A stretch of DNA of 64,000 nucleotides from Bigelowiella natans CCMP2755 (taxonomy: Eukaryota > Cercozoa > Chlorarachniophyceae). The translations under genes were made by a program, and so were the position numbers. A model generated the notes under the pieces. That model was not told the origin of the DNA. It did no database searches and saw only the letters and a program-made list of their open reading frames with translations. The DNA lies in contig ADNK01001883.1 in assembly GCA_000320545.1 (NCBI GenBank), forward strand, positions 37,501-101,500, written 5' to 3'. This document shows, one piece after another, positions 34,127 through 47,087 of the stretch. Each line of letters starts with the position of its first letter. Positions within the stretch are counted from its first letter, which is position 1.

Positions 34127-34530
34127 TTACAAAAGCACATGCGCCCACTCATCCACGCACTCCTCCGCACCGTACCAGTACCAGTCGTCTGGCGCTTTGA
34201 TGGAATTGCCCGGGGAGGGGAGGAAACCAGTGTGCTTGGCACCATCAATAATGATACGGCGTACTTTCTCATCCTCAAGGAGTCCTGTCTCGATCTGATA
34301 TTTGGTCGGCGAAATGTACCCAGTGGCGATTAACGAAGACGTCATGCGATGATAGCAGATGGATCAATATATGCCCAAATTGAACCAAAACACACACACA
34401 CACGCACACATATACGCATGCACGCACATATGTAGACACACAGGCATGTCTAACGTGGGCATTCATCACGTAGTTGCTTTGTTTCGATATGCTGTTCCTA
34501 TGTTCTAACCTATGCCTGCACCCATGGTTG

Positions 34531-34580
<50 letters not shown>

Positions 34581-34848
34581 TTCCCTCTCAGATTGACTTT
34601 CAACGTCGTTCACAGAGTTCTCATCTTCTCTTCTTCTTCGTCTTCTTCTTCTACTTCTACTAAATGACTTCTCTTCTTTCTGTCTAATAACTTACCGGAA
34701 CAATGCCGTCGCCATCGCTATTGCCGTTTCCGCACAGCGGTAAGTAACTCACAAATGCGACGGTCGACTCTGAGAGGGGAGACAGCGGGAGCGCGGGGGG
34801 GGGGGGGGGAGGGAGTGATGAGTTAAGTTGTAAAGCAAAATCGTGATT

Positions 34849-34887
<39 letters not shown>

Positions 34888-35016
34888 GTGTATGTTTGTG
34901 TGTGTGTGCTGACGAACCAAGTGCCTCTAAGGACGATGGCGAGCCAACATTGCCCCTCGTTGCATTGCCGACCACGCACACATACTGCGCTCCATCTATA
35001 CACGCGCCTATTAGGG

Positions 35017-35063
<47 letters not shown>

Positions 35064-37363
35064 TAGGGGGAAGAAGCAGGAGGAGAATGAGGAGGAGGGG
35101 GAGGGGAACACCGTTGTCGCTCCATGTGCGTGTGCATGTATGTATGTGCAGCACAGATGCAAACATGGGGAGGCAGTATAATCATAAGGGAAAACAAAAA
35201 TAGTGATGCGGCGAAGGCCCATGACGTGAGCCAAAAAGGCAAACCGACCGCCAACCTTCTGAATGTCAGAGTAGCACACATGCTGCTGATTATATGTCCA
35301 CCTGGAGATTGCTGGTTGACGAATTTAAGCAGGCCGCGCGTTTGATCAAATTGCGTCCATATGGTGCCTTCTGGGGGGGGGTTATGCGGCGTGCCGAGCG
35401 TTGTGACACTAGCAACGTAAGCCTGCTGCTCCTCCTCGCTCAGACGCTCGGTCAGCCATGAGCGCATGATCCATCCACCAATGCTGTGGCCGATGAAATT
35501 CATCTTGACTCCAGGGTGCCTAGGAAGAGGAGGAGGAGGAGGAGGAAACAGAGTAGAATTTAAAGAGACCGCATGCAGGGAGGGAGGGGAGGGACGCGAG
35601 ATAAGAACACCCCGAGTCATCATGCATGCATGCATGCAATGCGTACGTTTTCTTCGCCTTGGCGAACGCTCGATCGATAGCTTCGTAGTAAAACTGAAGC
35701 GCCTTGCCGGGCTTCAGTGTGCCCTGCCAGTAGTCGGAGGAGAGTGTCGCAGGAAGAATACGCAGCCATTCAGGTCTGCTAAGATCCGCCTGTTTTGTTG
35801 GTTGGAACATCATCATTTATCATCACCATCCTCGTTTTTTTACACATGATGTATATCATCATCATTGCCACCAGAAAGGAGGGAATCGACTTGGCAGAAC
35901 AACACCGCCTGAGATCGTCATAATCGACGACAACGAACTACTACCGTGTACACGCCTCGGTGGCCTCTTGCTGCAAGGCGCTGGATAAGCTCGTCGTAGT
36001 CTTCGGAGACTGCAAACTGTGCCGGGCAAATGATGACAGGCAGCTTTGTTGCCGCAGCGGAATCTGCTGGAAGTGTCGTGGGGATCTCGTCCTCATCAAT
36101 AATGGCCTCCCCTCCCGCTGCCTCGTCTGCTTCTGTTGGCAGTTTCTTGGCTCGTTTGAAGACGAAGTAGGAACCCTACATGAAGTGATATCTTATCTGT
36201 TATTGAAGTTAATGCATCTTATACTGCTGCTGCTGCCACAACTACTACTCCTCTTCCTCCTCCTCCTACTCCTACTACTACTACTACTAGTACTTCTCAC
36301 TTTGTTCCCCATAGAGACTCTGACGTCTTTGTCCAAATACACGGTGTCCAAGGACCCCAACGTCTCGTCTCCAAAGAGCGAAAGCAGCTTGAAAGGAACG
36401 GGGTATGGCACGCTTACAGGGCTACGAAGGGCGGGTATTACGATTAGTAACAAATTGTCGGGAAATCCTCTGTAATTCTGCACCGCCACCATTGCTACAA
36501 CGTTTAAGAGGGAGGGAGGGGGGAGGGGGGGACCTAGAGAATGGCTTCCCGTCGATCGGAGAGCGCTTGAAGAGGAAATTTCCCTCGTCAAAACGGAATC
36601 GTATGAGCGAATCGTTGGGTTGGTCAACGACGAACGCAGTGATGTTCAGGAAGACTCCATCAGAGAACTGAACGATATTCTCGAAGCGCATTTTGTCCTC
36701 AAGATCAAGCAGCTGATACACACCGTTTACCTGACGTGTATTGCCAGTCACTAGAGCCTGGATGGGGCTTGGACCTTTGCCTGTCAGATACCTGATAAAG
36801 TCATGATTAGATCATGGTGATTACTCGGCAACAACAGTTGGCTCTCTTCCTTTGTAGTTTTCCCTTCTTCTTCTTCTTCTTATTCTTATTCTTCTTCTTC
36901 TTATTCTTCTTGTAATGTCTATACTTTGTCATCACTTACTTCCTCCAGCTATCAAAGTCTGTGAAGGAAACGTTCGCTCCGGGTTTGAACGTGCATATTA
37001 GCTGCCACTTCCCAGGAAGCTCTGGCGACTCGTTGGCATTTCCGACAGGGTTCTTTGCTTGCAACTCGCGGATCACTCGTTCTAACTGTTTGGTTGTTGT
37101 CGTTGTCATTGGTACTATTGCTTTTGATGTAGTTGTTACAATCGATGATATTGTTTGTCCTTGTCGCTTTAGACAATGCGTCGGTGTCGAAGCAAATCAG
37201 CGCGTTGTCTCACTTTCTCGTGCGGGATTTTCTACGTGTCTTTTTTGATGTTCGTGTTTATTTGACTGCAGATAAATGTGAGTGCGGATCGGTGAACTAA
37301 CGCTCTATAATTGTTTTCAGAACGAGTGGTCTAAAACGATACGACATGGCAATTATTATGGCT

Positions 37364-37400
<37 letters not shown>

Positions 37401-37934
37401 CCATATCCTCTTTATCACCCCAATTCACCTGTGCTTGTTCGTCGTTCGATAAGCTCTGTCCCCGTTTAATCGACGGTGTGTCCTCCAATAAGCTAAATAG
37501 CTCGCTTTTCAAGTTTGAGAGGGTTGAGGAAGCATCACTCCCTGCACCAGGTCTCATCAGGCCTCTTGCCCTCCTAAAGGGCTCGCGCCGACCCTTTGCA
37601 AAACAACAGCGAAGATCCAAATTGGTGAGGTTTCTTGGATGGCTACGATTACCCAGGTAGTGTTATCAATCATTCTTATGTTCAACGGTATCGATTATGG
37701 TACAGTCACTATCTTCCGTCGTACGAGCTCATTGATTACCATAATGATTGGCGCGTTTGCTCTCCGTTTCCACGAAACTCTTTGCAACGGTGCAGATTGT
37801 GGGATTGATGTCGGTAAGAAAGGCTGAATACGAGCCGTTGTTGTCGAGGCTTGGAGGGAGGGGCTCATAGTGCCTGCTGCCCCAAATGTGGCGACGAGGA
37901 GGAGAGCCAAAGATCCTGCTGTCGCAATTAGCAT
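34127..37934 (-). CDS. PAP/fibrillin-alpha/beta-hydrolase fusion, plastid-targeted
   Basis: Eleven exons close exactly to 602 aa: 37934-37740, 37593-37429, 37085-36940, 36791-36534, 36421-36301, 36175-35945, 35789-35647, 35519-35302, 35007-34918, 34769-34696 and 34294-34127. Residues 1-21 (MLIATAGSLALLLVATFGAA) look like a signal peptide. A Ser/Thr/Pro- and Arg-rich stretch to about 85 looks like a transit peptide. PAP/fibrillin spans about 88-300: NLKSELFSLLEDT, SFTDFDSWRKYLTG, VNGVYQLLDL, SVPYPVPFKLL, GSLDTVYLDKDVRVSMGNKG and SYFVFKR. The hydrolase follows: nucleophile elbow NFIGHSIGGW (about residue 430), an Asp region (GNSDGDGIVP) and a His region (IIDGAKHTG). The part ending WYGAEECVDEW matches plant chloroplast hydrolases. 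PAPs sit on plastoglobules, so a thylakoid or plastoglobule lipid hydrolase is likely. Confidence 0.88.
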
Positions 37935-39257
37935 TGTAGGGAGACGGTACTGGCTTTCGCGCAACCATTGGCGTCTAGAGAGCAGATAAATTATACCTCT
38001 TGGTGTCACATGTCATGAACGGCTTGATGCAAATTTACCCTCCTTCCCTCCCCCCCCTCTCTCTCTCCCTTTCGCTCTTGCACCATCTAACACACGCATC
38101 GACAGAACAGGGAGGGCTCTATGGATAATCTCATTCTTCCTCCAACTCTCTACCTGGTCCTCACGAGGGGTCGCGATTGGTCTGCTAAGCCCACGTCGAC
38201 GCCGCCTGAGGCGACGGGGCTCCGGCGTCCAGCCATTTCTCTGGGAAATTCAAGGGGGTTTTTTAGATGCGACAACGAATAAATCACATTTTTTTATTGG
38301 ACATCGTGCAACGAAGTCAAACTCCCGCTGAGATCGCAGAGCACGTCGCAAATCGGCTTCCGGCTGTCTTCATCCAAGTTTCTTTCTTGCAGAAGTGTGC
38401 AAGCCAACTCGTACACTCACTGCTGTTTGAAGTGCTTAGTTCAAATGAGGTTTTGTCAACGTCGGTGGGTGTGACGTTTTCCAGCTGCTGGCCTGCCCAG
38501 AGCTTTGAGCGCTCTGAGACGGCATGCTAGCACGTCCGAACTGCTAGACTGCAGGTGACTGGAGTCATGCACACCTTCAACGTGCCATTGGTCATCCACG
38601 TGTGCCAATTCCCATGCGTGAAGTGAATGACACGTGTGCAACCTCTGGGCCTTGTGCAGAAGTGTGAAACACAGGGCGTGAACAAAGTTCACCGCGTGTG
38701 CCTGACTGCAGTTCGCAAAGCTGCACAGATGAACTCATGACACATCTAGACATGCCACCTAGCGCCTACCCAGCCGTCTCAGAGTCTCGTCAGGGCTCAT
38801 GTTCGGCCATCGAGGCTGCACGTGGTGGGCACAGCGACTGTCATGTGCCAGCATGAGCACAGCGATCTAGCGATGGGCATTGCTGCAACACGCATGTTTG
38901 TGCGATGACGACGCCACAGCCGCAGCAGAATGTCAACCTGGCTCTCAAATGCTCATGTGTGCGCAAGAGGAGGGAGAACAGGGTTAGAGGCTCATTCGTG
39001 TGCACTAGCGCAGTAGGTCTCGAAAAACAGATGAATTGCACATGCACATTCATGCATGCGATGCACACAGCAGCGGATCACCCAAGACAGGTAAAGCAAC
39101 ATTCAGACACAAACTAAATTCAAGTTTGCATGTCAGCGCTTGATTTTTTGCTTTTTTACGCACTTATTGAGGCGTTTGAGAACACGTAAACAATTTAATC
39201 TAGATTCGATTCAACATCAAAAATCCTAATTCTTTTTGCTCTTTCCGCGAAGCTTTT
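37935..39257. other. Tandem spacer, no gene seen
   Basis: Between the start of the PAP-lipase gene and the stop of the minus-strand TLC-like gene. Near 38040 it is C/T-rich. From about 38260 to 39120 it has the palindrome-rich texture of other 3' spacers, with agcgatctagcgatg at 38861-38875, a variant of the shared 15-mer. Short Cys/His-rich frames are not convincing. Confidence 0.45.
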
Positions 39258-41861
39258 TCATAACCTGTGCAACACCGAGCGGATATCAGTGGATGTCGAT
39301 GCATTGTTCGGGTCGATAATTACCATAGCCATGATCTGCCCGTACCACATCAGGTTTAGCATGAAGGGAATCGGCACAGTGCTGAAAGAGTTGATAACAA
39401 CAAAAGATAATATCAGGTAAACGAGATATTAAAAGATGCAACGTATTTTTCTGAGCACTGCTTTCTCATAGCACTGAAATTGGGAAAATCTATGTTTCAT
39501 AGCTGAGCTATCTTATGTACACTGACAGTAAGCAGAGAATCTTGTCAACAAACTCAAGCTTCGAGTAGTCTCCCATAGCCAAGAAATACACCAGCAACTG
39601 GTAGCAAGAAGGAAGACCAAAACAGAACAGAGTCGTAAGGATATCACATATACCAAATCATAATGAACTTGCTTTCAAACAAAAGAACCACCCACCCCAA
39701 GCTCAACCCTAAAAACGGAACCTCATACCGGTATCGGGACTATTCTCACAATGGTAAACTGGATGATCCACATGATACTGAGAGGACGGAAGCAGGAAAA
39801 CATATAAAATAACATATAAGAAGAAACCAGGTTAAATCAAAGGAACGTGCAGAGACTGCTTCTGTAGATTGCTCGTAAAATGCAGGTCATTTATTGCAAA
39901 ATTTCTTAGATGTCGACACAGATCAGCATGTCTCCACATATCAAGACGAGCATTGCCATCATTGTCGACGTCATTGTCATCGTCGTAGGACAACACCTAA
40001 TGCATTGGCCTGGAAGCGTAGAATCACCATATCCGAGAATGTCCAAAATGCTTCTAAAAATTATTCGGTGCATTAACACTGGAAGGATATGAGAACAGCT
40101 AGCGCCGTGGCGAGAGCTAATGGTATATACTGAGTATAGGGGATAAGGAATGGCAGGTGCTATCTAATCTGCAAATTGCAACAACAGTGCATCGTTCTTT
40201 GAGCTACTCGCTCAGCATATTTCAAATTTGGATTTTTTTAAAGCTATAGCTCTATAGTTCTCAACTCTCCTCTTGCTACCGGCCGTTGAGCCCGCAGTTG
40301 GTGATCTCTGTGAACATGAAGTACCCAACTGCCCACGACATTGCATTCTTGGTCACGGCGTAAGGCCTTTGAGCATACAATGCGTATTGGTTAGATTTGG
40401 AGAAATTTCGAACAAAAATTGAAATTGAAGGCTCCTATTTTGCGATGGCTGGGCGTCTTTTCAAAGCGAATATTGTCGCTGAATTCAAATTGTAGGACAC
40501 TTTCTGCACCCTGCGAAAGTTGACGAAGGGAAATGGTTTCTCCTCATACAGGGAAGATGGGGATGTATCGTATTACCAGCACAGGATCGACAGGATGTGG
40601 TGCATTAGCATCTGGTAAAAGCTGTGACCGAAATTTAGTCATTGAGATAAGTAAACAAATAACACGGAGTACGCATATCTATATTGATAGGATGTGGCAT
40701 CTGCGTTCAGATTAGTCTACACTAGTGGAAGGAGGGAAGGGGGGTTGGGGAAGGGGAGATGGGGGGAAAGAGGGAGAGAGGGAGCTCCGTATTCGCATCA
40801 TTCCCAAGCATATACGAACAAAATGCAGCGCCTAGAGAGAGGGGGGGGGGTGGAGAGATCTAGAGGTATCTCATGCAAGGAATGCAAACGCCGCGGCTTC
40901 GCCACAACATACAGTGTTTTTCCAATCTGTCCCTTTCTCCTGAGATACGCAATTTGGACAACACCGCCACAACCACAATCAGTCTAGTTTCCAAGAAAGA
41001 AAGGAAAAGCGACGAGGGAACTGTGTAGACGAGGAGAAGGCGAACGATTGGAAATAAGGTAGTATGGGAAGTTGTAAGCAGTATCAGTTCATTGATTTCT
41101 CACGACTGTCATCACCTGAGCTCCTTTTTTTTGGGTCGGATAAGGTCATTGTAAAACCACAGCATGCATACCAGGTCGTAAGTCATGTAGCCTGATGAGC
41201 AGCAAATCGCAACAGATCATCTCAGCGCCCATTCAATATGAGAGAGGCATTGCGAGAATAATCCCGCAGTAACATCCTCACCAATTGAGATAGCGCACGA
41301 CTTCAAGATCGTTTCATGTGTTATCATTGTACTGGATAGTGAGATTAAACGTCAATTTGAGGATTAGAAAGCGGAGAATGAAGCAGAATGTTGGATGAGA
41401 ATGAAGAAGAATATAAGAAAATAATAAAAGTTATGACAAAATAGGAAGAAAAAGCAAGTTGAACAAAGCTCAATCCAATGATTTCAACACTAAAAATTCT
41501 AGTATCATTACGGAAGGATGCTTGGGTCATTAAGGCCTTTTTTGACAAAATCTACGACGCCTGGCCAAACGGTGTAGGGAACCATCGCAGCTGGGATTAT
41601 ACCCGAGGTTATTCCACTCGCCAAGCCTAGTCTTTCCACCGGAGCATAAGATGAGGGCCTGATCATAGTGTTCAAGAAATAGCTTAAAAACACGCAACTT
41701 AGAAAACTTTGCTAATCGAAGAATCATCACAAACCCGAACAATTTGACGAGAGCCAGTAATATTAGAAATGTAGAAGAGCACAGTACAAAGTATAGGAGG
41801 TAGTATTTCTCGAAGATTTCTGGGAGGAACCCTGGAACCGGGATCCCATCGAGGATCCTGA
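39258..41861 (-). CDS. TLC-like multi-pass membrane protein (partly reconstructed)
   Basis: Several hydrophobic exons are clear. About 41861-41690 reads ILDGIPVPGFLPEIFEKYYL and then a TM segment. Near 41640-41515 it reads SGITSGIIPAAMVPYTVWPG. Near 41200 it reads GYMTYDLVCMLWFYNDLIR. Near 40360-40290 it reads NAMSWAVGYFMFTEITNCGL. Near 39772-39732 it reads IMWIIQFTIVRIVPIP. Near 39600-39515 it reads LLVYFLAMGDYSKLEFVDKI. The last exon, about 39385-39258, contains IPFMLNLMWYGQIMAM. The gYmtYDl and late LN.MWY..I elements fit the TLC (TRAM-LAG1-CLN8) family of ER membrane proteins, some of which make ceramide or handle lipids. Introns are short and AT-rich. The first exon and some joins are missing, and the HH signature was not located, so the family call is tentative. 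A related gene is divergent at 42600. Confidence 0.5.
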
Positions 41862-42599
41862 AAAACAACAGATTTCCGAAGCATCAGGTTTTGAAAATTT
41901 GGCCCAAAGAACACCATATTTTGTATCTCTCCAGATTCTAAGTCTGGATGACAGACAGAGTGAACTCAGCCTTTTTTTTAAATTCTTTTTGGAATGACTT
42001 GCAGATCATTCGCATGATTCCTGTTGACACCTGTTCCCTCTCCCCCCCCCCCCCCCTTCATCTATCTTTCCAAGCCTAGCTTCCTCTGCAACATATAATT
42101 TCCTTGCACGAAAATATTCGAAAGTGTCGTCGGCTTGCGTGGTGTGGCTACTGCTTATTCTGCGTTGTTAGTGGTGTTTAGGCGACGTGTCAAGCGTCAG
42201 CTCCATTGGCAACGTGTGGGTGTGATCTCAGATTTGCATTTGCAGAGCCGAATGACGGCAGTTCTTTGCCTGTGACACAGAAAACATGCACAGATTGTTA
42301 GAATTGCTAGAAAAATTGAAGGATTTCGCGAAGAGGGTTGTCGCTCACGGGGCCAAGCATGGAAAATCTATGATTTCTATAAATATCGAAGATATTACCT
42401 ATTTACGAAGGACGACACGATTATCGTGTTGTCGCATACGTGATTCGTCGGACGCCCCTACCGCCGTATCTCGAGGTATCTCTTGAGGTATCCTATCTCA
42501 TCGGAGCGGGCATTGATCGGACGGCGGAAGCAGGACGGGGATTGGGATCCAGTGAGATCTATTCCGGGTTTACTTGAGAAGAAGGTTTTGAGACTGAAG
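41862..42599. promoter_or_regulatory. Divergent region and possible 5' exons
   Basis: It holds the promoters of both TLC-like genes and perhaps their first exons. The plus-strand frame that continues into the gene at 42600 is also open upstream (GREEGCRSRGQAWKIYDFYK-like text) but is interrupted by a TGA near 42441. An overlapping frame from the ATG at 42286 runs 66 codons. I could not decide which is used. A C-run lies at about 42043-42056. Confidence 0.35.
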
Positions 42600-43112
42600 A
42601 TGCCTTCGCTCCTTTACGACCTCGCTCTGGCTTACAAAAGCCGAGGAATTGTGCTGGTTTACGAAGGAGTGATTCCGCTCGCCGCTTTGCTTGGAAACTG
42701 GTCAAAGGAAAGGACTGTCAGCTTAATTGCGTTATGCACGCTTTATGATACGGCTACAAATTGGCGCATTGACAACGTTATCCACCACATCGTTACTGTA
42801 GGGGGCATTGCCGCGTGTCCCACCAGCTGGTATAAGCTCATCATGACCGAGTGCATGGTCTGCGGCGTCCTCATCCCCTGGCCGATCCGAGGGTTATTGT
42901 CACGAGAAAACAATAACATAATCCGTCGCTTCAATAAATTCGTACGGCCACTTGTATTGGTCTATTTTTGGCGTCAGTGCTTACTGAAATCGAGGGAGGA
43001 CAGTGGAGTTAGTGTCGCATTCATCAACGTGTTCCACTCCATCATGCTCCTTCTCCAGTTTTGGTACACCAAGAACTGGTGGGGATTTAAGAAAAAAAAG
43101 AGCAAATCGTAG
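42600..43112 (+). CDS. TLC-like membrane protein, C-terminal exon
   Basis: From the ATG at 42600 an open frame of 170 aa encodes several hydrophobic helices. It contains LYDTATNWRIDNVIHHIVTV, where the D...HH..T spacing fits the TLC domain signature, then SWYKLIMTECMVCGVLIPW and a late INVFHSIMLLLQFWYTKNWW. It ends in a Lys-rich KKKKSKS-type tail, as in ER-retained proteins. The frame is open upstream to about 42444, so an earlier start or an upstream exon is likely; this is a minimum model. The partner gene on the other strand has the same order of elements, so the two may be diverged duplicates in head-to-head array. Confidence 0.55.
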   Translation: MPSLLYDLALAYKSRGIVLVYEGVIPLAALLGNWSKERTVSLIALCTLYDTATNWRIDNVIHHIVTVGGIAACPTSWYKLIMTECMVCGVLIPWPIRGLLSRENNNIIRRFNKFVRPLVLVYFWRQCLLKSREDSGVSVAFINVFHSIMLLLQFWYTKNWWGFKKKKSKS

Positions 43113-44146
43113 CGAAAAGTAGTGATGTATCATGCACCCCGTCACTTTTCACCACACATGTATTGGGAGCTGCTAACGGATATCTTGTTTTCGCATTACA
43201 TGGCTAGAATAAGCAGACTTTCATACAAGAAACAAGGAGTACACAGTATGTATTACATACGTTCATACAGTGTAAACCGTGTCGATTGGATGGAAATCCA
43301 CATGAAGCATGCTTGAAATGCCATTCACAAATTGCATTATTCGTCACGTGTGTCTTTAAATGAAGAATGTGCATCATGCCTCGTCAAGTGTGAGAAACCA
43401 ACGCGCATGCATGTAACTTCTGTGCATGTGAGTCTATGTTTGACGCACGAAGTTTCTTGACGAAAAATGCACGCATATTTTTTGGTTGCACTTGCTAGCT
43501 TGCAAATGATGCACATGACGTTGATAGACGGTGCAATTTTGACAATACCAATCTAGCAATGCAACCTAGCAAGCACGTACATGTGAGTTTTATACATGCA
43601 ATGGAAGCGGTGTACGTAGTACACATGTAATTTGTACTCTAAGTGCTGTAGCTGTAGCATTTTCCTTAATAGCGCAGTAAGTTAGGCTCTAGCGCGATCT
43701 ACAACATACATCTAGGCATGTGTTGTTGAGCTAACGAGAGCTTGAGTTAGATAGCGAGAGCGTTGCGACGCCAGCATTGCCTCTAATAATGGGTCATAGC
43801 TATAATTGCGGTGCTACGTAAATGTTGTTGGAATGTTAACGGTCGTATCGTGGTTGCCAAGTAGATAAACAATGTTCATTGTTTGGAGAGTATCGATTTC
43901 CAGACCCGCGCGCCTTTTAACAAAAATCGCTTCACGAATGCATTGACAGCTCCAAAAACTGACCCTCCAGATAATCGCCCTTCTCCACCCTCTTCTCTGA
44001 CCTGCGCATCGCCCGGAAAAACAAGTTTAGAGGCACAGTTAAAGAACATCAATGAATGATGCATCCATCACGATTGTTGTTCATCACCTAGAATCGAAGA
44101 AAACTTACATACTTTTTCCTTCTATTATGGTACAAAACTCCCGATT
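43113..44146. other. Convergent spacer between TLC-like gene and PIF1
   Basis: No gene is seen. Palindrome-rich texture; contains the second exact copy of accaatctagcaatg (43547-43561) followed by repeated ctagc words. Confidence 0.55.
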
Positions 44147-44855
44147 CTAAATTCTCAGCACCTTTTCGCCATGGTTTTCGGCGCTTGGAGAGGAAGAGTA
44201 GTTCATGTTGATCGAAGCGCGCAAGAAATCCTCCACCATGGCGGATCGCTTTACGTTCTTTGGCAGCCTGACGTTGGCCTTGCGCTGCATTGCATTGAAG
44301 CTGTCTATTTTGGACAAGTAGGGCTGCTTGTGTCGCCGGTACTCTCCTGACTGAATGTTCTCCCAGTGCCTAACGAAGGTCATCGGATCGTATCTGTATG
44401 GTGTGCATATGATCAATCAGTACCAAGCGGGAGACTAAACATTCATCGCCACAGATAACCCCCTCGCTTACCTCCTCTCTATCAATGACTTCAATGATAA
44501 CTCCTCCTCCTCCTCCTATTACTACCACTACTCTTGCTGCTGTCAATATGGTGTTGACAACTACTACTACGATTATTACTCTAGAATCGAGCTCCTGAGG
44601 TTTTTCTTGCCCGATTTGACAGCTCTGCCGCGTTTCGTGTAGAGTCGTTTGAGCAGGTCCCTGTCCCTGTTTTTGAGTTCCTGAGGGTCCGGTTTGGGTA
44701 TGAGCGTTCCAATTAAGTTCGGCACCATTGTCGTTGGCTCCGTTGTCTGCTGCTGGGCTAGTGAGGGCATTCGAACCACTTCTTCTCGCTCTGAACGAAG
44801 AAAATAGAGCAGTGGAGAGTGTTTAATAAATTTCGTGGTGATAGCGATACCCCCC

Positions 44856-44906
<51 letters not shown>

Positions 44907-46982
44907 CCTCTTTCTGTGCGTGTGGAAGGGGTGGGTGCTGGTCTAGGCGTACCCTCTTCATATTCGATATCTTTTGCTGTTTCTTCACTATCCTCCCTCT
45001 CCTCTTCTTCCTGCTGTTGCTGCTGCTGCAGCGCTAGATGGAAGCTCACGGCCGCTGGGTCAGCCCTTATCGTGTTCTTATCGTAGCCATGCAGTAACCT
45101 CAGCGCCTCGAGTGACCGCACTCGGGAGAGGGCCACATAGGCCTGGCCACATTCGAATGCGCCTTCAAGCGATACCTCTGCGTTCTCCAGAGTCATGCCT
45201 TGGCAGCGATGAATTGTCAGTGCCCAGCCGAGGATAAGCGGAAGCTGGTTCCTTGTGAAGACGACCCGCCGTTGCCCCGTCTCTCCGTGCAGGGTTGTGA
45301 TCTGCCACTCACCCGGCCGCACTTCCATCTCCTCTCCGCCAACAAACCGCACGACTGGGAGCCGCTGCACAATCAACAAAGGGCGAAGAAACGGTGGTGG
45401 TGAATTGTTCGAACTCGGGGGAGGGGGGGGTAGGAGGAGGAGGAGGATGTGGAGGAGATGGAGTTGAATCATCCTCCCCCTCGCTTTCTCTAGTGTCTCC
45501 CCATTTCATACACATCTACTTCCAATTTTCGATTCCATTGCTACTACTACTACTACTACTACTACTACTATCGGCCATGACTACTATTACTACCAGAGAG
45601 GGCGTAATATGGTGCCAAGTTTCCGGCTCAGATTCCCCCCAAATACGGCGATCGCTATCATTGCTGCTACTACTATTGGTTCCACCCCATTTCCGCTTTA
45701 TCCTTTTCTTTCTGTTCCGATTATCTGGAGGAGGAGAGACAGGCACATGCTCTCGGAAGCCGACGACGACTCCCCGTGCACCATTCACCAGCCCAAGCTC
45801 CGGGTTTAAGTTTCGGGTAAGCAATACCTGTTGTTGTTATTGTTATTGTTGTTGTTGTTGATGATGATGATGATGATGCTGTTGTTGTTGTTGTTGCAGG
45901 GGTGGGGGTGTAGTTAAATATTGAGGGTGTTTGAATATATCTGCCCCCCAATGACCAAGCACCGACCTGCGCCCCGATTTTGAGCTTTAAAGAGGATGCA
46001 ACGGGCGAGCTTTCGACGAGCTCCTCCAGAAGATGTCCTTCATTTGCAAATTCTGTCTTGGTCTCGTCGTACGCCGTGAACTCTTCGACAGATCCAGGAA
46101 GGGTGTCTAGCCTCATGGCATTGAATTCGTTTACTTGTGCACGAGTTGCGTAAACACGTGTCGGTTCGATGGAGGAGGAAGAGGAGGAGGAGGAGGAGGA
46201 GGAGGAGGAGGAGGAGGAGGAGGAGGAGGGGGAGGAAATGCCATCAACTTCTTGTCCCCCCCCTCCGTTGGCCATCGCCATGCGTTGCAGGAGGGTGTCC
46301 GTGAACGATGAGACAACGCCGAAGCGCAGCTCTTCTAGCATGCGGGAGAGGGTCGAATCGCCAGCCGCACGCACATTGGAGCTTAGGCTGAAAGCATAAG
46401 GAACGGCCTTGGGCCACGACACGGCTTGGAAGGCGTATCCCCTCTCGTGGTTCGCGTTACCAAAGTTCAATAATCCCTGTGCGAAGGAAGGAGGGGGAAG
46501 GGTGGGAGATGGCATGGCTGATGGCATTGGTAGCATGCCTGAGTTGTGATTGCCTGGAGTGCTGCTGCTGCTGAGGCGGAATGTACTGGCAGCTGCCCTG
46601 GCATCCAAAGCAAACTTCTCGTCGGATGCAGTCCGAGGACTGCCTACGACGCGTTGCTGCCGCTGCTGTTGCTGCTGCTCCTGCTGATGATGATGTTGAT
46701 CGTGATTATTGTGATGATGATGAAGCAATTGTAGCTCTGGTTGCATGCCGTGCTGTGAGAGCTGCTGCTGCTGCTGACTCGACACTGGTGGGAGCTGCAG
46801 GAAGTCTCCAGTAAGCACCAGCTGAATGCCCCCGAACGGTTCCGAAGTCTCACGAATCTCGCGCGATATGAGCTCAAGCACATCAAAGGTCTCGGCGTCT
46901 ACCATCGAAATCTCATCGATGATTAGCACGCGCGCGGAACGCCATCTAATCGCCAGAGAAGGGATATGTTCAGAGAAATAGA

Positions 46983-47027
<45 letters not shown>

Positions 47028-47043
47028 CATATTTTGAAAGATG

Positions 47044-47087
<44 letters not shown>

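Noticed and set aside
46131-46399. Poly-Pro and poly-Glu frames as small proteins
   Set aside because: Both are shadows of one GGA repeat that codes a Ser run in the PIF1 exon.
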